Of a stretch of 64,000 nucleotides of DNA, positions 28,307-36,468 are shown piece by piece. Source of the DNA: Paenibacillus hemerocallicola (GTDB taxonomy: Bacteria; Bacillota; Bacilli; Paenibacillales; NBRC-103111); assembly GCF_006265175.1 (NCBI RefSeq), contig NZ_VDCQ01000011.1, forward strand, positions 1 through 64,000. The letters run 5' to 3'. A model generated the notes under the pieces. It was not told the DNA's origin. It ran no database searches and worked only from the letters and a program-made list of their open reading frames with translations. Each line of letters begins with the position of its first letter. The stretch's first letter is position 1. Position numbers and translations under genes: made by a program.

Positions 28307-29575
28307 ATGAATGCAAACGCGAAAGCAACAAGCATTATCGCCGATCCTGCGTTGGCGAAGGACGGACATTTGAAGATCGATTGGGTGCGGGCCCATATGC
28401 CGGTATTGAACCGGATCCGCGACCGTTTTGAGAAAGAACAGCCGTTCAAAGGGCTGAAGGTAGCGATCTCGCTTCATTTGGAGGCGAAAACGGCCTATTT
28501 GGCCAAAGTCGTTCAGGCCGGAGGCGCCGAGGTAACGATTACCGGCAGCAATCCGCTTTCTACCCAGGACGATGTTTGCGCGGCTCTCGTCGAAGACGGC
28601 ATCACCGTTTTCGCCAAGTACAACCCGTCGCCTGAAGAATACAAGCAGCTCCTTATTCATACTCTCGAGACGAAGCCCGATCTGATCATCGACGACGGCG
28701 GCGATCTGGTCACGATTCTGCACTCCGAGCGTCAAGATTTGCTGCCGCAAGTGCGCGGAGGCGCGGAGGAGACGACGACCGGTATTCTCCGTCTGAAGGC
28801 GATGGAGAAGGAAGGCCAGCTGAAGTTCCCGATGGTTGCCGTTAACGACGCTTTCTGCAAATATTTGTTCGATAACCGTTACGGAACCGGACAATCGGTA
28901 TGGGATGGAATCAACCGGACGACAAACCTCGTCGTTGCCGGCAAAACCGTCGTAGTCGTCGGCTACGGCTGGTGCGGCAAAGGAGTAGCTATGCGCGCCA
29001 AAGGTCTCGGCGCGAACGTGATCGTTACGGAAATAGACGCTATCAAAGGCGTAGAGGCGTACATGGACGGTTTTGCCGTCATGCCGATGGTCGAAGCGGC
29101 CAAGGTAGGCGACTTCTTCGTTACGGTAACGGGCAATCGGGACGTAATCCGCGGGGAGCACTATGAAGTGATGAAGGATGGAGCGATATTGTCCAACGCC
29201 GGCCATTTCGACGTCGAAGTCAACAAGCCGGAGCTCGAGGCATTGTCCGTATCGAAACGGACCGTTCGCCGCAATATCGAGGAATACGAGCTGAAGGACG
29301 GGCGCAAGGTGTACATTTTGGCCGAAGGCCGTCTCGTCAATTTGGCGGCAGGCGACGGTCATCCTGCGGAAATTATGGACATGACGTTTGCGCTGCAAGC
29401 CATGTCGCTTAAATATGTGAACGATTTGTATAAAGAAATCGGCAGCAAAGTCGTCAACGTACCGTACGAGCTCGACGAGCAAGTCGCCCGGTTCAAGCTG
29501 GAATCGCTCGGACTCGGCATCGATTCGCTTAGCGCTGAGCAAAAAGCGTATTTGGAAAGCTGGGTCGAGCATTAA
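28307..29575 (+). CDS. ahcY: Adenosylhomocysteinase (S-adenosylhomocysteine hydrolase)
   Basis: The product is 422 residues. It splits S-adenosylhomocysteine into adenosine and homocysteine using bound NAD. The substrate part has [12 protein letters not shown] and DDGGDLV; the NAD site is [19 protein letters not shown] (about 208-226). NRDVI and the NAGHFDVE block follow. It is the short bacterial/archaeal (Thermotoga-like) form. The start is ambiguous: AGGAGG is 4 bases from TTG 28301 and 10 from ATG 28307. B. subtilis lacks this gene and uses the Pfs-LuxS route. Confidence 0.95.
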   Translation: MNANAKATSIIADPALAKDGHLKIDWVRAHMPVLNRIRDRFEKEQPFKGLKVAISLHLEAKTAYLAKVVQAGGAEVTITGSNPLSTQDDVCAALVEDGITVFAKYNPSPEEYKQLLIHTLETKPDLIIDDGGDLVTILHSERQDLLPQVRGGAEETTTGILRLKAMEKEGQLKFPMVAVNDAFCKYLFDNRYGTGQSVWDGINRTTNLVVAGKTVVVVGYGWCGKGVAMRAKGLGANVIVTEIDAIKGVEAYMDGFAVMPMVEAAKVGDFFVTVTGNRDVIRGEHYEVMKDGAILSNAGHFDVEVNKPELEALSVSKRTVRRNIEEYELKDGRKVYILAEGRLVNLAAGDGHPAEIMDMTFALQAMSLKYVNDLYKEIGSKVVNVPYELDEQVARFKLESLGLGIDSLSAEQKAYLESWVEH

Positions 29576-29588
29576 TCGTGCATTCGAA

Positions 29589-29626
29589 TGCAAGAAAGCC
29601 CCTTCTTCGGAAGGGGCTTCTTGCAT
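29589..29626. terminator. Strong bidirectional terminator
   Basis: A 15-bp stem, GCAAGAA and GCCCCTTC with GAAGGGGC and TTCTTGC, has one bulged A. It lies between the convergent ahcY and gntR genes. Confidence 0.8.
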
Positions 29627-29645
29627 TATGCGCGCCGACCGCGTA

Positions 29646-30347
29646 CTAGAGCCATTCGTTTTTGGCGAGCTCCGAGCGATCGAACTTTCCGGTGTCGACG
29701 AATTCCAGATAAGCGCGCTGGATGTGCGCCCGCATCACCCGCTCCGCTTCGTCCGGATTCCCCTGCTTGAGCGCCTCGATCAGCTCCCAGTGTTCCGATA
29801 CTTCGCGCTCCTTGCTGTATTTTTTGCCTACGATCCGGTTGACCAAACGGACGCGGAACGAGATGAAGGCAAACATTTCGAGCAGAACGGCGTGTTTGGC
29901 CAGCTTGAAAATATAGTTGTGGATGTACCCCGAGTCCTCGGACAAAGACTCGACGGCGTCGTCGGGCAGCTTCTTCTTCATCTCCTCGTAAAACTGCTCC
30001 AGATGGCGTATGTCGGTAAGGGAAGCATTGCCGACGGCGAGCCGGATCGCCATTCCCTCCAGCACGGCCCGGTACGAGTAAATTTCAAAAATATCTTTGG
30101 CGCTGAACGTTCGGACGAACGGTCCCTTATTCGGGACAATCGTCACGACGCCTTCTCCGGCCAACTGGCGCACCGCTTCGCGGATTGGAGTCTGGCTCAT
30201 TTCAAGCTCCCGCGCCAGCTTCGTTTCGACGATCCGGTCGCCCGGATTCCATTCGCCGCACAATATTTTCTCTTTGATGTATGAAGCGATATTCGAGCTT
30301 ACATTATGTTTGTCTGCAGCTTCTTTGCCGAAAGTTTGCAACATCAT
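29646..30347 (-). CDS. GntR-family regulator (FadR/FCD subfamily)
   Basis: The product is 233 residues. The N-terminal winged helix (about 17-80) has the GntR signature GDRIVETKLARELEMSQTPI and then REAVRQLAGEG. The C-terminal FCD helical sensor covers about 88-220, with metal/ligand His candidates (EDSGYIHNYIF). The start follows AAAGGTG. It lies downstream of the glycoside-hydrolase-like gene on the same strand, but with its own consensus promoter and a 25-bp dyad. Autoregulation and control of the neighbour are inferred. Confidence 0.92.
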   Translation of the reverse strand: MMLQTFGKEAADKHNVSSNIASYIKEKILCGEWNPGDRIVETKLARELEMSQTPIREAVRQLAGEGVVTIVPNKGPFVRTFSAKDIFEIYSYRAVLEGMAIRLAVGNASLTDIRHLEQFYEEMKKKLPDDAVESLSEDSGYIHNYIFKLAKHAVLLEMFAFISFRVRLVNRIVGKKYSKEREVSEHWELIEALKQGNPDEAERVMRAHIQRAYLEFVDTGKFDRSELAKNEWL

Positions 30348-30387
30348 TCGTCACCTTTACTCAATCCTCCATCCGCAAGGATGGATC

Positions 30388-30412
30388 ATATATAATTCTG
30401 TTCTATTATATT
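30388..30412 (-). promoter_or_regulatory. AT-rich dyad, site A (probable GntR operator at gntR)
   Basis: A 25-bp element with arms ATATATAATT and TATTATATT. It matches site B (32388-32412) at 19 of 25 positions. It covers the -10 of the gntR promoter and extends over the transcription start. Confidence 0.6.
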
Positions 30413-30432
30413 GGTTTTGCCGAAGATGTCAA
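30405..30432 (-). promoter_or_regulatory. Consensus sigma-A promoter of gntR
   Basis: On the minus strand, TTGACA (30432-30427), 16 bases, TATAAT (30410-30405): both hexamers are perfect. It lies in the last codons of the upstream gene. Confidence 0.75.
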
Positions 30433-32361
30433 TTCCCGCTTGCGCTCGACCACGATCATAGCGTAACCGTCAATTTTGGGCATCGCGACGCGGATATAGC
30501 CGTTTTGCCGTTCATAGGCAAGCGGCAATCGTTCCGGCGCGGAATAAACCGCTTCTACGTCACCGCCGTCCCGAATAAGAATGAAGGCGTCCGACAACGT
30601 CTGCCGGTCTTCGATTACATTGTATTTGCCGCGCGGCTCGGGATGGGTCAGCTTGATATGGATCATGTTCATATGTTCCTTGGTTGTCACCGTTACGCGG
30701 GCGGTTGTCGGGATACCTTCGCTTTTGACCGTCGGCTCGGGCAGCAGCTGCTGCAAACAATACGCCACCGTGTACTTGTGGACATTCGGCGCATATTCGA
30801 TATAGGAGGCAAACACGCGGAAGCAGAATTGAAAAATGCGGCCGGACCTGGCAACGGCCGGTCTGCCTGCATGCCGCTCCGGCGGCGTATAGAATGTCCC
30901 GTGAAAACCGTCCCATTTCCGGTTGAAATAAGGCTGGTAGTAGTCAGCGACAGATGTCGCCCCCGTTTCCGTCTGCAGCAGGATGCCCTGCTTGTATATC
31001 CCGGACAGCATGTCGGGCACAGCTCCGTTCGTATGCTCAAGCATGCGGTAATAGGAGCTGTTCCAAGGATCTTCGCCGTCATAAGCCATGTTCCATTCGT
31101 CTAGCGCGAATGACGTGCCCTCGACGTTTAATCCGGAATGTCCGGAGCTGATCACTCCGCCGCCTGCCGCAATATAGGCTTTCAATTTAGGCCCCAATAC
31201 CGGCGTAATCCGGACGTTGTCCGGTAAAATAATGACTTTATACTTCGTCAGGTCATGCGATTCATCGATGATATCGTACGTGTAGTGAAGCTCGCCGAGC
31301 ATGCGCACGGCTCCGTTATGCGCATCGCCGATTTTGCCTCCCGCCCAGGTCAATATACCGATATCCGCCGCAGTGCGCGCATGATCGGTCCACGGCTCGA
31401 GACGCTCGAGCTCCCTGTAAATATCTCCGATCACCCGATAGACCGCCGGGTCGAGACCGTCGCGGGGATGCATATGGTCGCCGATCGAGGTAGGAACCCC
31501 GTTGCTCAGCGCATCCCAACAATCGTTGAGCAGCGATGCCTTGCTCTTTAGTCCTCCGAAATCGCCCCAGTTCACATTGAAACGGCCGGTCATATAGAAC
31601 GTCTGTTGTCCCAGATTGCGGGCGTAGGCGACTTGCGCGGGGAAGAAATCATAGCTCCAGCCGCTCGGCAGGCATTCGATCTCGATATGCGTGCGCAGCC
31701 CTTCCGTATCGGCGGGAGGAAGTCCGTTCAAGTACAGAAATTTGTCCGGACCGACGATTTTTTTAACGTCCCGGCTGAAATCGAGCAGCGTCTCTTTGGC
31801 AAACGCCAAAACATCCGCATCATCGAGCGGATTCATGCCGAGATCGCGCATCGATTCCAAGCATTCATTGCCGTAGCACGGGTTGACAACCATGCAATCG
31901 AGAAAAAAGCCTTCGACCGGATAACGTTCGGCCACCTCGCGGATCATGCCGAGCACATAGTCGCGATAGCCGGAGTTGAAGCACATATTGCGGAAAAAGT
32001 TGGCCGTTCTGTCTCCATAGATGATTTGACCGTTCTTGTTGACTACCGTCCATTCCCGATGCTTGCGGGCCATTTCATGATCGAGACCGACATTGAAGTA
32101 GGCGGTGACGCCGATATCCAGCTTGCCGCATTCTTCGACGATTTGACCGAACATGTCGAAATGCAGATGGGGATGCATCACGCCTATGTCCGTCGCATAA
32201 TAAGCGAACCCGATGTTGCATTTGGCAAAAGCGTTAATGTATTCGACCCGCGCTTCCTTCAAGGTGCGGGCAAACTGCTTGGCGTCGAAATTCGCGCCGA
32301 AATCGGGAATGTCGGGCATCGTGTGAAAATCGATATGGACCGCTCGCTTGATCAATCTCAT
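30406..32361 (-). CDS. Glycoside-hydrolase-like protein (GHL6 plus beta-galactosidase trimerisation-like domain)
   Basis: The product is 651 residues with no signal peptide, so it is intracellular. The N-terminal TIM-barrel half resembles hypothetical glycosyl hydrolase 6 (VHIDFHTMPDIPDFGANFD, HPHLHFDMFGQIVEECGK, GFFLDCMV near 152-159). The middle (about 350-470) has the VIILPDNVRITPVLGPKLKAYIAAGG pattern of the GH42 trimerisation domain. This layout is seen in families near GH151 alpha-fucosidases, but specificity cannot be assigned. Asp 155 or a nearby acid could be catalytic. The start is ATG after AAGGAG. Control by the adjacent GntR is likely. Confidence 0.8.
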   Translation of the reverse strand: MRLIKRAVHIDFHTMPDIPDFGANFDAKQFARTLKEARVEYINAFAKCNIGFAYYATDIGVMHPHLHFDMFGQIVEECGKLDIGVTAYFNVGLDHEMARKHREWTVVNKNGQIIYGDRTANFFRNMCFNSGYRDYVLGMIREVAERYPVEGFFLDCMVVNPCYGNECLESMRDLGMNPLDDADVLAFAKETLLDFSRDVKKIVGPDKFLYLNGLPPADTEGLRTHIEIECLPSGWSYDFFPAQVAYARNLGQQTFYMTGRFNVNWGDFGGLKSKASLLNDCWDALSNGVPTSIGDHMHPRDGLDPAVYRVIGDIYRELERLEPWTDHARTAADIGILTWAGGKIGDAHNGAVRMLGELHYTYDIIDESHDLTKYKVIILPDNVRITPVLGPKLKAYIAAGGGVISSGHSGLNVEGTSFALDEWNMAYDGEDPWNSSYYRMLEHTNGAVPDMLSGIYKQGILLQTETGATSVADYYQPYFNRKWDGFHGTFYTPPERHAGRPAVARSGRIFQFCFRVFASYIEYAPNVHKYTVAYCLQQLLPEPTVKSEGIPTTARVTVTTKEHMNMIHIKLTHPEPRGKYNVIEDRQTLSDAFILIRDGGDVEAVYSAPERLPLAYERQNGYIRVAMPKIDGYAMIVVERKRELTSSAKPI

Positions 32362-32387
32362 AGGACCGGATTCTCCTTCGACAAATT

Positions 32388-32412
32388 ATATATAATTATT
32401 AATTATTATATA
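32388..32412 (-). promoter_or_regulatory. AT-rich dyad, site B (probable GntR operator)
   Basis: A 25-bp near-palindrome with arms ATATATAATT and TATTATATA around a short AT centre. It is 19/25 identical to site A and lies at the same place relative to the -10 of its promoter. Confidence 0.6.
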
Positions 32413-32433
32413 TAAAAAAGAAAGCGGTATCAA
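32405..32433 (-). promoter_or_regulatory. Sigma-A promoter of the glycoside-hydrolase-like gene
   Basis: On the minus strand, TTGATA (32433-32428), 17 bases, TATAAT (32410-32405). The start codon is about 44 bases beyond the -10. Confidence 0.75.
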
Positions 32434-32441
32434 GATGAAAT

Positions 32442-32487
32442 AAAAAATTCTCCCATATCGCGACTATGCGGACCGGGAGGATTTTTT
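32442..32487. terminator. Bidirectional terminator
   Basis: AAAAAATTCTCCC pairs with GGGAGGATTTTTT across a 21-base loop, with T-runs on both strands. It ends the minus-strand gene at 32504 before the next promoter. Confidence 0.75.
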
Positions 32488-32503
32488 GCCATACCTTATT
32501 CCA

Positions 32504-32833
32504 TTAGGAAACCGGCGGCTCCTGCTCGCCGATCGATCCCATTTTCGCGATCGTATGCTTCGTCTCTTCCGTCCCCAAATCGTACAGCTTCCGATAGATC
32601 TGCGTCAGCGTATAATCGTAGCCGTCATGCTCGGAGTCCTGATGATACGGCACCCCGGGAAGGTGGGCGCGGAATGCCGAGGAATTATCCGCATCGCTCA
32701 GCATCCCGAACTGCTCCATCAAGTCCTCGACCTCCGGCTCGGTGGCGACGATTTCGAATTCGTAGGCGGCATCGCCTTCATTTTCCAGCACGGACCCGGC
32801 TTGTACGGATACGTAGTACGTTTTCTTCTCCAT
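32504..32833 (-). CDS. Hypothetical cytoplasmic protein
   Basis: The product is 109 residues, acidic and soluble. GGGAGG is 10 bases before ATG 32833 and 4 before ATG 32839, so either start is possible. It begins EKKTYYVSVQAGSVLE and has a beta-rich N-terminal half and a helical C-terminal half. I recognise no domain. It is 20 bases after, and probably co-transcribed with, the small membrane protein gene. Confidence 0.75.
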   Translation of the reverse strand: MEKKTYYVSVQAGSVLENEGDAAYEFEIVATEPEVEDLMEQFGMLSDADNSSAFRAHLPGVPYHQDSEHDGYDYTLTQIYRKLYDLGTEETKHTIAKMGSIGEQEPPVS

Positions 32834-32852
32834 AAGCATCGTTCCTCCCGAC

Positions 32853-33074
32853 TCAATAATACAACATCATCAAGATGGCTACGCCGATCAGCAGAACTAC
32901 GGGAAACACCACATAAGCGATTACAATCGGGTTGGCCAAAAAAGGATGTTTGGCAGTCGCCCTATTCGTGCCGTCGTCATACTCGCGATGCTGGAGCCGC
33001 TTGTTCATCATGAGGGAGGCGATTAAGCCGAATGCCGATACGATCACGATGAACCAGACCAAATATGTTGTCAC
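32853..33074 (-). CDS. Small two-helix membrane protein
   Basis: The product is 73 residues from GTG 33074, 7 bases after AGGAGG; the TTG at 33080 is only 1 base away from it. Helices lie at about 5-22 and 48-71, with a charged loop (NKRLQHREYDDGTNRATAKHP) between them. Function unknown. Confidence 0.75.
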   Translation of the reverse strand: MTTYLVWFIVIVSAFGLIASLMMNKRLQHREYDDGTNRATAKHPFLANPIVIAYVVFPVVLLIGVAILMMLYY

Positions 33075-33310
33075 GCCCAAACCTCCTCAAGGTAAAAACC
33101 GGATTTCCTTGTTGTTATCCCCCATTCCTCCGATGATTTATGCATGCATGGTCGAATAGGCTCCGTGCAGGATAGAAATTGGGAAAAATTTCGTCCGCGT
33201 TCCAAAATATTGCAACCATTCGCGGCTTCGCTTCGTTTGGGATATGACAGCGTTTACTATGCAACGTTTGCTGTCCTCTTGACACGGCAATCGAAACGGG
33301 GGATTGGAGC

Positions 33311-34357
33311 ATGTACGGGACAATGAAAAGAAAAAGACTGAGCTTGGCGCTTACCGGTTGTTTGCTGCTGCTGGCCTTTTTGACGGGCTGCGGATCGGCC
33401 AAAGATGAAAGTACCGGCAGCGTCGGCAAAGGAACCGAATCCGCACCGCAGGCTGCAGCCGCCGACTTGAACATGGTGAAAAACCAGTCGCAAAATTCGG
33501 CTTCAAGTGCGGAGAAACCGAGCTCGGGGATAGGGGCGGGAGCGCCTCCCCAGCAAGGATCGTCCCTCGCGGGCCAAACGGATGCCGCCGCGGAACGGAA
33601 AATCATTTATAAGGCGAACGTGGCGATGGAAGTGGCGGACTACGGTCTGGCGCATACGGAAATCAACAATTTGATTCATTTATCAGGAGGCTATTTGCTG
33701 CAATTTTCGGAAAACCGTACCGATTACGAGCAAAGCGGTACCCTTGTCGTCAAAGTGCCTTCGAACGGCTTCTCGGCGTTCCTTGCCGATTTGGAGAAGA
33801 TGAAGCCGAAAACGATCCAACGCAGCGTTCAAGGACAGGATGTAACCGAGGAGTTCGTCGATTTGGAAGCGCGGCTGAAATCGAAGCAGGCGGAAGAGGC
33901 GCGGTTGCTGGACTTTATGGGCAAAGCGACGAAAAGCGAGGAGCTGGTCGCGTTTTCGAGCCAAATCGGAAACGTGCAGACCCAGATCGAACAAATCAAA
34001 GGAAGAATGCGCTACTTGGAACAAAACGTATCCTTCTCGACCGTAGAAATTCGCTTGTATCAAAAAGTCGTCAAAGCGAACGGCGGACAGGACCAACAGG
34101 AAGGCGGTTTTGCAAGCAAGCTTTCGGGCGCCCTGAACGGCAGCGCGGGCGTCGTGCTCGGTTTCTTCAAAGGTTTGCTTATTGTCCTGGCGGCGGCGCT
34201 CCCCGTGTTGGCGGTTGTGCTCGTCATTGCCGTGCCGGCCTATTTCATATACCGGAATCGGCAAAAGCGCAACAAGAAGCTGGAGGAACGGGCGAGGGAA
34301 ATTCGCAGTCTCAACAAGGCGTCAGACGAAAGCAGCCATCCTCAGGGAGGAAATTGA
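33311..34357 (+). CDS. DUF4349 lipoprotein
   Basis: The product is 348 residues. The signal peptide ends in a lipobox, FLTGC, with Cys at about residue 27. A Ser/Gly-rich linker is followed by the DUF4349 domain (about 95-260): KIIYKANVAMEVADY, then LSGGYLLQFSENR and a coiled coil with EEFVDLEARLKSKQAEEARLLD. A C-terminal membrane helix lies at about 285-312, with a basic tail. The start is ATG 33311. Function unknown. Confidence 0.88.
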   Translation: MYGTMKRKRLSLALTGCLLLLAFLTGCGSAKDESTGSVGKGTESAPQAAAADLNMVKNQSQNSASSAEKPSSGIGAGAPPQQGSSLAGQTDAAAERKIIYKANVAMEVADYGLAHTEINNLIHLSGGYLLQFSENRTDYEQSGTLVVKVPSNGFSAFLADLEKMKPKTIQRSVQGQDVTEEFVDLEARLKSKQAEEARLLDFMGKATKSEELVAFSSQIGNVQTQIEQIKGRMRYLEQNVSFSTVEIRLYQKVVKANGGQDQQEGGFASKLSGALNGSAGVVLGFFKGLLIVLAAALPVLAVVLVIAVPAYFIYRNRQKRNKKLEERAREIRSLNKASDESSHPQGGN

Positions 34358-34468
34358 GAGCAACTCATGATATCGATCCGAATGTACAATTGGAGCATTC
34401 TGACAATTATCCTCTGTTTGCGCTTGCTAACTTGTGAACATAGTCGGACAATCGGTCAACTTTTTAAA

Positions 34469-34499
34469 AATCTTGCCTGTACAAGGCAGGATTTTTTTT
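34469..34499 (+). terminator. Terminator upstream of the dcw cluster
   Basis: A 10-bp stem, AATCTTGCCT with AGGCAGGATT (one G-U), loop GTACA, then eight T. It ends the DUF4349 transcript. It could also attenuate dcw transcription if the promoter lies upstream of it. Confidence 0.85.
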
Positions 34500-34525
34500 G
34501 TCGACAACGAATTACAAACTATCGA

Positions 34526-34559
34526 GTGGTGAAAAGTGGGTGAAAGTGGAGGAAAGGGG
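34526..34559 (+). promoter_or_regulatory. Four direct repeats at 10-bp spacing, MraZ-box-like
   Basis: GTGG at 34526, 34536 and 34546, and GGGG at 34556, are mostly preceded by GAAA. MraZ in other bacteria binds three or four short G-rich direct repeats of this period just before its own gene. Autorepression of dcw is the likely role. Confidence 0.6.
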
Positions 34560-34570
34560 GAGACCGGAGC

Positions 34571-35008
34571 ATGTTCATGGGGGAATATCAGCACGCGATC
34601 GACGATAAGGGTCGGATGATCGTTCCCGCCAAATTCCGTGACGCTCTGGGAGCCCAATTTGTCGTCACCCGCGGACTCGACAACTGCTTGTTCGTATACC
34701 CGAAGGAAGAATGGGCCGTACTGGAGCAGAAGCTGAAAAGCTTGCCGCTCATGAAAGCCGATGCACGCGCCTTTACCCGTTTCTTCTTCTCCGGAGCTAC
34801 CGAGTGCGAGCTGGACAAGCAGGGCCGGATCAACATTCCGAACAATTTGTGCGAGTACGCCAAGCTGGATAAAGATTGCGTCGTGCTGGGCGTTTCGAAC
34901 CGGGTAGAGATTTGGAGCAAGCATGTTTGGGAAAACTACTTCCAGCAGTCGGAAGAGTCGTTTAATGAAATTGCCGAGAAACTCGTCGACTTCAACTTCG
35001 ATCTATAA
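34571..35008 (+). CDS. mraZ: Transcriptional regulator MraZ
   Basis: The product is 145 residues, the normal length. It carries two AbrB-like repeats with the DxxxR signature: [16 protein letters not shown] near 12-27 and [12 protein letters not shown] near 83-94. It forms a ring-shaped oligomer that binds repeats at the dcw promoter. The ATG lies after GGGGGAG. It is the first gene of the division and cell-wall cluster. Confidence 0.97.
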   Translation: MFMGEYQHAIDDKGRMIVPAKFRDALGAQFVVTRGLDNCLFVYPKEEWAVLEQKLKSLPLMKADARAFTRFFFSGATECELDKQGRINIPNNLCEYAKLDKDCVVLGVSNRVEIWSKHVWENYFQQSEESFNEIAEKLVDFNFDL

Positions 35009-35040
35009 AAACATAATGAGCTATTACAGGAGGACAAGAC

Positions 35041-36000
35041 TTGTTCGAGCACGTGACGGTTTTGAAGGAAGAGTCCGTTGATGCGTTGCACATTCAGCCT
35101 GACGGCATATACGTGGATTGTACGATGGGAGGGGCGGGCCATAGCTCGTTAATCGCCTCGAAGCTTGGGCCGAACGGGAAGCTGATCGCATTCGATCAGG
35201 ACGATGTCGCTCTTGCCAATGGCAGGGAGCGGATGGCGCCTTTCGGGGAACGGGTTCATTTGGTGAAGAGCAATTTCCGCTACTTGCGCAGCGTCCTGGA
35301 TAGCTTGGATTTCGTACCCAAACGGGACGGCGTCCCGCATGTTAACGGGATTTTGTTCGATCTGGGCGTATCCTCGCCGCAATTGGACGAAGCGGAGCGC
35401 GGCTTCAGCTACAATCATGACGCGGAGCTGGATATGCGGATGGATCGCGATATGGAGCTGACGGCCGCGACGATCGTGAACGAATGGAGCGCGGAGGACA
35501 TTGCCCGCATTTTGTTCGAGTACGGCGAAGAAAAGTTTTCGCGGAAAATTGCCAAGACGATTGTCGAGGCGCGCAAAGCCGGCAAAATCGAATCGACCGG
35601 CCAATTGGTCGAGCTGATCAAGGAGTCGATACCGGCCGCCGCCAGGCGTACGGGGCCTCACCCGGCAAAGCGCAGCTTCCAGGCGCTGCGCATCGCGGTC
35701 AACGACGAGCTCGGGGCGTTCGAGGAGGCGCTCAAACAGTCCATTCAATGCTTGGCGCCGGGTGGAAGGGTTGCGGTGATTACTTTTCATTCGCTAGAGG
35801 ACCGGATCTGCAAGCAAACGTTTGCCAAGCTTGTGGAAAAGTGCACGTGTCCGCCCGATTTTCCGATGTGCGTCTGCCAGAAAAAGGGGATCGTCCGTCT
35901 GGTGCACCGGAAGCCGGTCTTGCCGTCCGACGAAGAATTGGAGCGAAACCCCAGAGCGCGCTCGGCCAAGCTGCGGGCTGCGGAGAAGCTGGAAGCGTAA
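35041..36000 (+). CDS. rsmH: 16S rRNA m4C1402 methyltransferase RsmH (MraW)
   Basis: The product is 319 residues from a TTG start, with AGGAGG upstream. It methylates N4 of C1402 in 16S rRNA using SAM. Family blocks are [27 protein letters not shown] (SAM loop, about 22-35), [19 protein letters not shown] and [14 protein letters not shown]. It is the second dcw gene, as in B. subtilis ylxA. Confidence 0.97.
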   Translation: MFEHVTVLKEESVDALHIQPDGIYVDCTMGGAGHSSLIASKLGPNGKLIAFDQDDVALANGRERMAPFGERVHLVKSNFRYLRSVLDSLDFVPKRDGVPHVNGILFDLGVSSPQLDEAERGFSYNHDAELDMRMDRDMELTAATIVNEWSAEDIARILFEYGEEKFSRKIAKTIVEARKAGKIESTGQLVELIKESIPAAARRTGPHPAKRSFQALRIAVNDELGAFEEALKQSIQCLAPGGRVAVITFHSLEDRICKQTFAKLVEKCTCPPDFPMCVCQKKGIVRLVHRKPVLPSDEELERNPRARSAKLRAAEKLEA

Positions 36001-36045
36001 GAACAAATCGAAATGGGGAAATCACCCGAAGGAGGATGACATCGA

Positions 36046-36453
36046 GTGTCGGCATACATCAACGGAAACCTGGCGATCGAACAAAAGCCAGCCAAAAAAG
36101 CGAAGGTGCAAGAGCAAAAAAAGGTCGTCGTCAAACGGAAATCGATTCCGGTCCAGGAGAAGCTGTTGTATTTGTTTACCGTCATCGTATGCGTCTTGGT
36201 GGCGGGTGCCATAATATGGCGGTATGCGCAAATCTATGAGCTGAACACGAGAATGCAGCAGATCGAGAGCCAGATCAAAGCGCTGCAGATCGAGAACAAC
36301 AAGCTGAAGCTGGAAATTACGAAATATCAGGACCCGAAAAAACTGCTCGATCAGGCGAAACAGCTCGGTCTCGTCCCGAATGAAGTCCTGAATCAAGTGA
36401 CGGATAAGAGGGGCGCCGCGGGCGGCGACTCGGTCGCTATGAAAAAAGAGTAG
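36046..36453 (+). CDS. ftsL: Cell division protein FtsL
   Basis: The product is 135 residues from GTG 36046, after AGGAGG. A basic cytoplasmic tail is followed by one membrane helix at about 45-63 and an extracellular coiled coil at about 65-100 (MQQIESQIKALQIENNKL). It is identified by size, topology and place between rsmH and pbpB. It bridges DivIB and DivIC in the divisome. Confidence 0.88.
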   Translation: MSAYINGNLAIEQKPAKKAKVQEQKKVVVKRKSIPVQEKLLYLFTVIVCVLVAGAIIWRYAQIYELNTRMQQIESQIKALQIENNKLKLEITKYQDPKKLLDQAKQLGLVPNEVLNQVTDKRGAAGGDSVAMKKE

Positions 36454-36468
36454 GAAAGGGCCTTACAT

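Noticed and set aside
27695-29626. Antisense open frame of 643 codons over bshC and ahcY
   Set aside because: It crosses two well-identified genes and a terminator and has unlikely composition.
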